Shown piece by piece: positions 42,693 through 47,776 of a DNA stretch of 47,776 nt. The stretch's first letter is position 1, and each line of letters opens with the position of its first letter. Origin of the DNA: Vibrio splendidus (GTDB lineage Bacteria; Pseudomonadota; Gammaproteobacteria; Enterobacterales; Vibrionaceae); contig NZ_MCUN01000035.1 in NCBI RefSeq assembly GCF_002873455.1, forward strand, positions 124,112 to 171,887. The letters run 5' to 3'. A program made the position numbers and the translations under genes. The notes beneath the pieces were generated by a model. It had not been told where the DNA came from, ran no database searches, and saw only the letters and a program-made list of their open reading frames with translations.

Positions 42693-43163
42693 ATGAGTGT
42701 AAATATCAGAAGTGCAGAAATCAGTGATTCGAAGGCAATCAGTGAATTAATCTTACCTTTAGCAAAAAAATATGTTTGTCCTACTTGTGATGCGTCTGCA
42801 CACGATATTTTGCTCAATTCAATGTCAGAGGAAAATGTAGGAAAGTATTTATCCACCAATTACAACTATGTTATTGCCGTGACTGCGAATGATGAAGTGG
42901 TTGGCGTGGCTGGAGTTCGAGACAACTCTCATTTATATCACCTTTTTGTCGATGATAATTTTCAGGGCAATGGGCTTTCCCGCCAATTATGGGAAGCGGT
43001 TAAAGAAGAATCAATAAAAAATGGGAACAGCGGTATCTTTACGGTTAACTCGGCGGTAAATGCAGAAAGCGTATACTCACGGTTTGGTTTTAAACGCACT
43101 GAGGGCATCAGAAATCGGCAAGGAATGATTGATATTCCAATGCTGTTAGATCTTGCGTACTAA
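42693..43163 (+). CDS. GNAT N-acetyltransferase
   Basis: 156 aa. Acetyl-CoA loop NFQGNGLSRQLWEAV after the HLYHLFVDDNF strand; the end is AESVYSRFGFKRTEGI. ISELILPLAKKYVCPTCDAS is typical of a cassette-borne GNAT subgroup. CAGGAGAAAC precedes the ATG. The stop TAA itself is the first part of attC-like copy C (TAACAAGCG), the usual arrangement of gene and attC in a cassette. Confidence 0.9.
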   Translation: MSVNIRSAEISDSKAISELILPLAKKYVCPTCDASAHDILLNSMSEENVGKYLSTNYNYVIAVTANDEVVGVAGVRDNSHLYHLFVDDNFQGNGLSRQLWEAVKEESIKNGNSGIFTVNSAVNAESVYSRFGFKRTEGIRNRQGMIDIPMLLDLAY

Positions 43164-43255
43164 CAAGCGTTTTTGCCCAGAGGCTTCATAGACCTGAAGT
43201 TTTACTCGCGGCACTTTTATCAAAAGTGCCAGCCAACTCAGATCTGCCCCATTCC
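43158..43255 (+). repeat. attC-like scar (copy C)
   Basis: TACTAACAAGCGTTTTTGCC, GAAGTTTTACTCGCGGCAC, GGCACTTTTATCAAAAGTGCC (a perfect small hairpin) and GCCCCATTCC. The ISL3 remnant begins right after or inside its right end. Confidence 0.5.
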
Positions 43256-43818
43256 GCCCATGGTCAACCCAAATAAGTTGTCCTGAAACGAGATCATAAA
43301 ACGACGATCATATAGTCATGGCCTTTAGCCCTAGAGACTTCATCAACGCCAATATGAACAAGGTTGGTCAACTTCTTAGGCTCTAAAGCGGGCAAGGTAG
43401 ATAACAGAAATGCTTTATCGATATTTTTCACGTTTTCCCAGCGTATGTCTAAATGCTTAGACACTGCATGGATGCTCATATAGCGGCATAGTCCACTAAT
43501 AAAGTGACAGAATCTCTTGGTATAGCGACCACCCTTATCAACAAAATCAGTGGCTTCAATCAATCTTCGGCCGAGCTTATCTCTCGTCAGAGCTAGTTCA
43601 ATTTCTATTACGCAAGGGTGACCACTTACAGGAAAATCTGACAGGCGACGTTGAACATAGTGGTCGACGGTACGCGGTGCTCCAGTCTCAGGGTCAACGA
43701 CTTTACAGCGTCTGTCTCGCTTGCATTTGACGAGTACTGAATGAGTGCACTCTTCGAGCGTTACAGACTGTACGGATTGACCTTTAAAATTAAATAGAGC
43801 GGAAGATAATAACGACAA
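43240..43818 (-). pseudogene. ISL3-family transposase, N-terminal remnant
   Basis: Read from ATG 43818. DHYVQRRLSDFPVSGHPCVI, EATDFVDKGGRYTKRFCHFI and the start of the DDE domain VHIGVDEVSRAKGHDYM match ISL3 transposases of about 400 aa. After DYMIVV an extra T shifts the frame: the intact frame would read YDLVSGQLIWVDHGRNGAD before homology ends near 43240 at the attC-like copy C. So it is frameshifted and lacks over half of the catalytic domain; inactive. Confidence 0.85.
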
Positions 43819-43974
43819 ACTACAACACTAAGATATAAAAGGGGAAGTGATTATAAATCAACGTATTACTGGTTTTATTGTTAATTTATAGACTCATCTA
43901 AGCGGAGAAGAGCCCATAGGCTTATAGTTACCAGCAATAGTTCTTTTTTATGTGTGACTTTAGCGCCCATAAAT

Positions 43975-44868
43975 TTAATAAAATTGATTATTCATTTCTT
44001 CTATAATCCATCGTTTAAACTTTTCGAGACTCTTATTTCTTGCATTGTGTTCTGGTATTACCAAGTAATAACTTAGCCCTTTGATTTCTTTACTCATACT
44101 CGCGAATTCATAGTGTTCAAGCCACCCTTGTTTCAGTGCATTGTCAACAAGGAGTGAACTCACCAGTGCAACACCCTGATCAGCCAATGCGGCTTGAATG
44201 ACATGATTTTCCTGATCAAACTGTCGTATATTTGTCTTAATATTTGAATTAGTACCATTAAGTAAAGTGCGCCACGAAATTGAGGGTAAACTTTTATTTT
44301 GCCACTTTGTTTCTAACAGGTTTATTTCTTTTGATATGTCGACTTTTGAAAGGTAAGAAGGTGTTGCGTATGTTCCTGCCTCTTCTGTGACCAGTGGAAT
44401 GGTGTCTTTTTCCGACTCGTCGTAGACACCGTATCGAATCGCTAAATCTATTCTTTTGTCTTTTTCAAGATTAACTAATTCCTCTCCTGTTTTAACGGCC
44501 ACTTCAATATTTGGGTGCTGCGCATAGAACTTTTCTAACTTTGGTATCAACCACATAGAGGCAAAGGATGATGTTGTACTGACCGTAACCACATTTTTGT
44601 TGTTCGAAATTTCGTTCACCACATTCGTGAGTTGTTGAAAAATCATGTGCGTTACTTCTGCCAGTTTCTCCCCCTCTACCGTTAACTCAATTGCTCGTGT
44701 TTTTCTTTCAAACAGTGATGTTTTCAAGGCTTCTTCCAACGACTTTATTTGATGAGAAACAGCCGTTGGGGTGACATGTAACTCTTCCGCAGTTTGTTTA
44801 AAACTTTTCAAACTGGCTGCGGAATTGAACACATTTAGTGTATTGAGTGGTGGAAGATGAATGTGCAT
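43975..44868 (-). CDS. LysR-family regulator (GcvA-like)
   Basis: 297 aa. Winged helix LPPLNTLNVFNSAASLKSFK, QTAEELHVTPTAVSHQIKSL and EALKTSLFERKTRAIELTVE are of the GcvA/AmpR-like subgroup. The effector domain of about 200 residues follows, ending FKRWIIEEMNNQF. It is divergent from azoR, 119 nt away, with a perfect 20-bp inverted repeat starting 3 bp from its ATG. It probably controls azoR and the deaminase. Confidence 0.93.
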   Translation of the reverse strand: MHIHLPPLNTLNVFNSAASLKSFKQTAEELHVTPTAVSHQIKSLEEALKTSLFERKTRAIELTVEGEKLAEVTHMIFQQLTNVVNEISNNKNVVTVSTTSSFASMWLIPKLEKFYAQHPNIEVAVKTGEELVNLEKDKRIDLAIRYGVYDESEKDTIPLVTEEAGTYATPSYLSKVDISKEINLLETKWQNKSLPSISWRTLLNGTNSNIKTNIRQFDQENHVIQAALADQGVALVSSLLVDNALKQGWLEHYEFASMSKEIKGLSYYLVIPEHNARNKSLEKFKRWIIEEMNNQFY

Positions 44869-44870
44869 AT

Positions 44871-44917
44871 AAAAACTACCTTATAGATGAGATAAATTCA
44901 TCTATAAGGTAGTTTTT
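44871..44917. promoter_or_regulatory. Perfect 20-bp inverted repeat beside the LysR start
   Basis: Arms 44871-44890 and 44898-44917 (ACTACCTTATAGATGA core), 7-nt spacer. It is perfect over 20 bp. On the LysR transcript it would put the AAGG ribosome-binding site inside a hairpin. It could equally be the LysR operator. Confidence 0.75.
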
Positions 44918-44987
44918 ATCAATTGTCAACATCAGAAAAAGTGCACAAAATGTTTTCTAAGCTGAACGTTAAACAAGAGAGGCAACA

Positions 44988-45650
44988 ATGAGAACAATAT
45001 TGAAAATCGACACAAGTGCTAGAAGAACGGACAACGAGATTGAGGGGTATAATTCAATATCCAAAACACTATCTACTTCATTCATCGATAAATGGATAAC
45101 AATTAACAGTAAAGATAAAGTCATCTATAGAGATCTAGGGCTAAATCCACCTGACTTTATTAGCCAAGATTGGATCGCGGCGGTTTTCACACCAGAAGAA
45201 AAGAGAACACTCGAGCAGAAGGCTTTATTGTTTCTGTCTGATACGTTGATTGATGAGTTAAAGCGAGCTGATATCATTGTAATCTCATCACCGATGTATA
45301 ATTACGGAATGCCCGCAGTACTGAAGGCGTGGTTTGATCAAGTGGTCAGAATCAATAAAACGTTTACCTTCGATTTGAAACGAGGTGACTTTCCGATCGA
45401 ACCAATTATGTCAGGGAAAACACTTGTTCTAATATCATCGAGCGGTGAATTTGGCTTTGAAGTGGGTGGAGTTCGAGAAGCAATGAATCACCTTGCTCCC
45501 CACGTTAAGACCTTAAGCAAATACCTTGGCGTCGACGAATTCCATGAAATCGCCTCTGAATACCAAGAGTTTTCTGACGAGAGGCACAAGCAATCTCTAA
45601 TTGAAGCTTATAGCTCTATTGATACGCTAGTAACACATCTTTCGGTTTAA
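44988..45650 (+). CDS. azoR: FMN-dependent NADH-azoreductase
   Basis: 220 aa flavodoxin-like oxidoreductase. Segments ILKIDTSARRTDN, ISSPMYNYGMPAVLKAWFDQ, RINKTFTFD and LISSSGEFGFEVGGVREAMN match AzoR of E. coli type. It reduces quinones and azo compounds with NADH; the physiological role is quinone protection. A GAGAGGC site precedes the ATG. The deaminase gene starts 31 nt later, so both are probably one operon under the divergent LysR. Confidence 0.92.
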   Translation: MRTILKIDTSARRTDNEIEGYNSISKTLSTSFIDKWITINSKDKVIYRDLGLNPPDFISQDWIAAVFTPEEKRTLEQKALLFLSDTLIDELKRADIIVISSPMYNYGMPAVLKAWFDQVVRINKTFTFDLKRGDFPIEPIMSGKTLVLISSSGEFGFEVGGVREAMNHLAPHVKTLSKYLGVDEFHEIASEYQEFSDERHKQSLIEAYSSIDTLVTHLSV

Positions 45651-45681
45651 AAAGCTCGGACAAAAATGAAGAGAAGCAACC

Positions 45682-46167
45682 ATGAAAACAAAAATAATCA
45701 CGAATGTGTCTGAATTATTGCTCATGAAAAGAACCGTAGAGCTTTCTCTTGATCACGTTCACAAAGGAGGAATTCCATTTTCTGCACTTGTGGTTGATAA
45801 ACAGGGAAAAGTATTGGGACAAGGTGTAAATAGGGTAAAGGAATTGAACGACCCTACTGCACACGCAGAGATTCTAGCCATAAGAGATGCGTGCAAGCTA
45901 ACTAACGGTGTTGACCTATCAGAAGCCATTTTGTATGCGTCAGGTGAGCCTTGTGGTCTTTGCTACTTGGCCGCGAAATGGGCAGGAATAAACAGAATAT
46001 ACATCGCGTCAGATCGCCATGAGGTAGCGAAATTGGGTTTTGATTATCGTTGGACTTATGACTTTTTTAATACTGATCAGCCTTCAAATTCCATTAGTGT
46101 AGAGAAATTGCAAGACGTAGGGTCTAGCTTTCCCTTCGGGCGTTGGGCGGAATTAACATACAGATAG
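45682..46167 (+). CDS. Nucleoside/guanine deaminase (CDA fold)
   Basis: 161 aa. Zinc site HAE in DPTAHAEILAIRDAC and PCGLC in ASGEPCGLCYLAAKWAG are complete. The protein resembles GuaD/TadA-type deaminases; the GVNRVKELNDPTAHAE form favours guanine deaminase-like enzymes. No signal peptide. Second gene of the azoR operon. Confidence 0.9.
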   Translation: MKTKIITNVSELLLMKRTVELSLDHVHKGGIPFSALVVDKQGKVLGQGVNRVKELNDPTAHAEILAIRDACKLTNGVDLSEAILYASGEPCGLCYLAAKWAGINRIYIASDRHEVAKLGFDYRWTYDFFNTDQPSNSISVEKLQDVGSSFPFGRWAELTYR

Positions 46168-46287
46168 AATGAGACACAAGTGATCGTTCGTGAATCGAAT
46201 ACACAAAGCGATCTACAGGGTCTAAGAATTGCAAGAATTACTTTAGATACATATTCACCAGAATAAATACCAAGAAATAGACGTGGC

Positions 46288-46352
46288 CTGTAACATCAAT
46301 ACTGGCCACTAAACCCAGTGATTTGCCATACTTATAGTTATTCATTAATTGC
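46288..46352 (+). repeat. Dispersed repeat, copy 2
   Basis: About 70% like 38301-38366; shared blocks CATCAATACTGG and GCCATACTTATAGTTAT. Confidence 0.55.
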
Positions 46353-46375
46353 TAATGTTCGATATGCCAAAACTC

Positions 46376-46450
46376 ATTTTTGTCCAAAAACATCACAACC
46401 TGAATTTTCACGCGTGGCATTTTCTAGCTCGAAAATGCCCCATTCCTTTT
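46376..46450 (+). repeat. attC-like scar (copy D)
   Basis: TTTTTGTCCAAAAAC, CCTGAATTTTCACGCGTGG, CATTTTCTAGC, then GAAAATGCCCCATTCC. The ACGCGTGGC block is the one closest to the VCR consensus. The leading TAACAA part is missing. Confidence 0.5.
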
Positions 46451-46670
46451 CAGCGCGAAAGTTTACTCACAATCTGTGATTGTACGTTTGCCTTACCTGT
46501 AGTTATCCGAGGGAGTGTCGAAGTAAGCTTTTTAAAAATTATGCGTCATTTTGCAATCTAATACACAATATCTATCATTAACCCATTGATTGTAAATTGA
46601 TCAATGATTAAAAAGGCTGCATGATAGGAGTATAAAAAGCGTTATGTGTAATCCAAAGTTCAGGGAAAGA

Positions 46671-47543
46671 ATGAAAGTACTTATTGCAGGAGCCAATGGA
46701 TATATTGGTAGCCACGTGACGAAGATGTTTGTTGAAAGTGGTTTTGAAGTTTCGACATACAGCAGGGCTAGCGGTATCCTACCTGATGCTAGAAAGCTCA
46801 CTAAAGTGCCCGCAGATTTATCTGGTTACTTTGATATTGTTGTAAATTGTGCTCGTCCACATTGGTCAGAATTTTCGCCAGAGGAAATAGTTGATATAGA
46901 GTCCAAGCTGCTAACGCAGTTGGATAGGCTAGCGGCTGAAGGTGCGACCAAAATTCACACTTCGGGCGTTTGGCTATTCGGTAATGCGTCTCACAACGAC
47001 CTCAAAGTGTTTAGGTTGAAGCCTTTAGATGTGGTGAAACTGGACGCAGTTACAATAGGTCGTGCTATTAAAAAGAAGTGGCATGTAGTTTATTGTCCTA
47101 GTTTGGTTTATGGCGGTGAAAACTGTCAGCTAAAGCGAATTGTCGACTCTTTATCTGACCAAACGATTCAAGTAGCTATACCATCTCAAGATCATAACCA
47201 ATACATCCACGTCAATGACATCGCAAGGTTTTATTTATCGTTGGTGCAAGGTCGAATTTCCTCAGCACAACATTTTATTGCCGAGACTAAGGGGTATAGC
47301 CCTGAAGAGTTTTCCCAGTTGTTGCTGGACTCTCGAATCATAAAAAAAGTCAGCAAAAGTAATTGGCGTGAGTTTGAAAATATCTTTGGCTTTTCGGCAG
47401 TAGAAATAGAAAAACTGAATCTTAAACTTCCAGTTAGCCCTTTGTTTGAACCGAAAGAGTCCTTAAGGAAGTACATAGAAAATTACACATACAAGCGTTT
47501 AAGGTTTCAAGATACTTTGTCTAATCCCAATCTCGCATGTTAG
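46671..47543 (+). CDS. NAD(P)-dependent epimerase/dehydratase-type oxidoreductase
   Basis: 290 aa from ATG 46671 (AGGGAAAGA upstream; the open frame begins earlier at 46644). The Rossmann motif is VLIAGANGYIGSHVTKMF, with an extended-SDR layout. The usual YxxxK is not obvious; a VWLFG segment and KKWHVVYCPSLVYGGENCQL take the place of the normal strand. This is common in atypical SDRs that reduce or bind NADP without epimerase activity. Substrate unknown. Confidence 0.82.
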   Translation: MKVLIAGANGYIGSHVTKMFVESGFEVSTYSRASGILPDARKLTKVPADLSGYFDIVVNCARPHWSEFSPEEIVDIESKLLTQLDRLAAEGATKIHTSGVWLFGNASHNDLKVFRLKPLDVVKLDAVTIGRAIKKKWHVVYCPSLVYGGENCQLKRIVDSLSDQTIQVAIPSQDHNQYIHVNDIARFYLSLVQGRISSAQHFIAETKGYSPEEFSQLLLDSRIIKKVSKSNWREFENIFGFSAVEIEKLNLKLPVSPLFEPKESLRKYIENYTYKRLRFQDTLSNPNLAC

Positions 47544-47551
47544 AACCAATA

Positions 47552-47577
47552 CTCTAACGCGCTTCTGTCCAGAAACG
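47552..47577 (+). repeat. attC-like scar (copy E, left part)
   Basis: CTCTAACGCGCTTCTGTCC then AGAAACG, aligning with CTCTAACAAGATTTTGTCCAGAACC at copy B. It lies 9 nt after the epimerase stop. The CGTGGC block is not visible downstream. Confidence 0.4.
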
Positions 47578-47776
47578 TTTTTAAAATTGATCAAACTCTA
47601 TTGTCCTCTGACAACAATGGCTAGATATAGAGTGAGCATAGGGTCAGATAGAGTTTAAAAGTAGGTAGTGGTTAGAGGGGAGTTGGTGATCTTAATTACA
47701 CATCCCTGTGTAAAGTATTCTGAATGTCAGCTGACTTTAAAGCGCTTCATAAATTGACTAAAGCGTGGAATCAGGT

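Larger units (their letters stand above)
46168..46670. other. Intergenic repeat-rich region
   Basis: About 500 nt without a gene. It contains the dispersed repeat copy at 46288-46352, attC-like copy D (46376-46450) and the block ending AAAAGGCTGCAT at 46610-46621 shared with the 42.6 kb region. Confidence 0.5.

Noticed and set aside
1..47776. CRISPR array, tRNA or rRNA
   Set aside because: No evenly spaced direct repeats and no tRNA/rRNA signatures were seen.

Overview
The window reads as Vibrio DNA, most like the V. splendidus clade and probably chromosome 2. This rests on moderate AT richness, typical Vibrio families (vibriolysin-type M4 protease, tryptophanase with a TnaC leader, an oligouronide porin/symporter set) and attC-like scars of the kind left by Vibrio superintegrons. 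No rRNA, tRNA, CRISPR array or phage module was seen. The assignment is an inference from protein resemblance; no search was run.

Layout. 1-4.1 kb: a porin of the KdgM type (cut by the window edge), a broken small gene, a secreted MORN-repeat protein and a Toa-like sodium symporter, with a repeated TTGTA-N-TACAA palindrome in the control regions. This looks like uptake of alginate or pectin oligomers. 4.1-7.7 kb: an MsrA-like reductase and an overlapping pair of membrane-associated GTPases. 7.7-10.9 kb: tnaC-tnaA and a LysR regulator. 11-15.5 kb: small proteins, a secreted DUF3103-like protein and a full prepro-vibriolysin. 16-21.5 kb: an accessory stretch with two unknown membrane proteins, an attC-like scar, a MATE pump, NUDIX, HAD and unknown genes. 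21.9-25.2 kb: a DASS/SLC13 carrier in an operon with a soluble histidine kinase and a response regulator. 25.2-26.2 kb: a wreck made of an IS5-family remnant fused to a second, truncated copy of the NUDIX gene. 26.3-32.7 kb: a run of small plus-strand genes (LysE, RDD, YkgJ, GFA, frameshifted DJ-1/PfpI, GNATs, CYTH, TPR). 32.7-38.3 kb: core-like genes, including a MarR pair, the folate-independent methionine synthase pair mesD-mesX, a TSUP exporter and a YdjM-like hydrolase. 38.3-47.8 kb: accessory genes (cupin, VOC, DUF4440, hydrolase, AraC, GNAT, LysR-azoR-deaminase, epimerase) interspersed with diverged copies of a repeat resembling integron attC sites and an ISL3 remnant.

The most unusual items are the attC-like scar family, the two-GTPase operon, the DASS carrier with its own soluble two-component system, a TnaC leader lacking the terminal proline, a perfect 20-bp inverted repeat against the LysR start codon at 44.87 kb, a candidate sRNA at about 886-970, and the IS5/NUDIX junction formed at a short microhomology. 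None of these proves a new system. The strongest candidates for uncharacterised function are the GTPase pair and the 321-aa membrane/coiled-coil protein next to an attC-like site.
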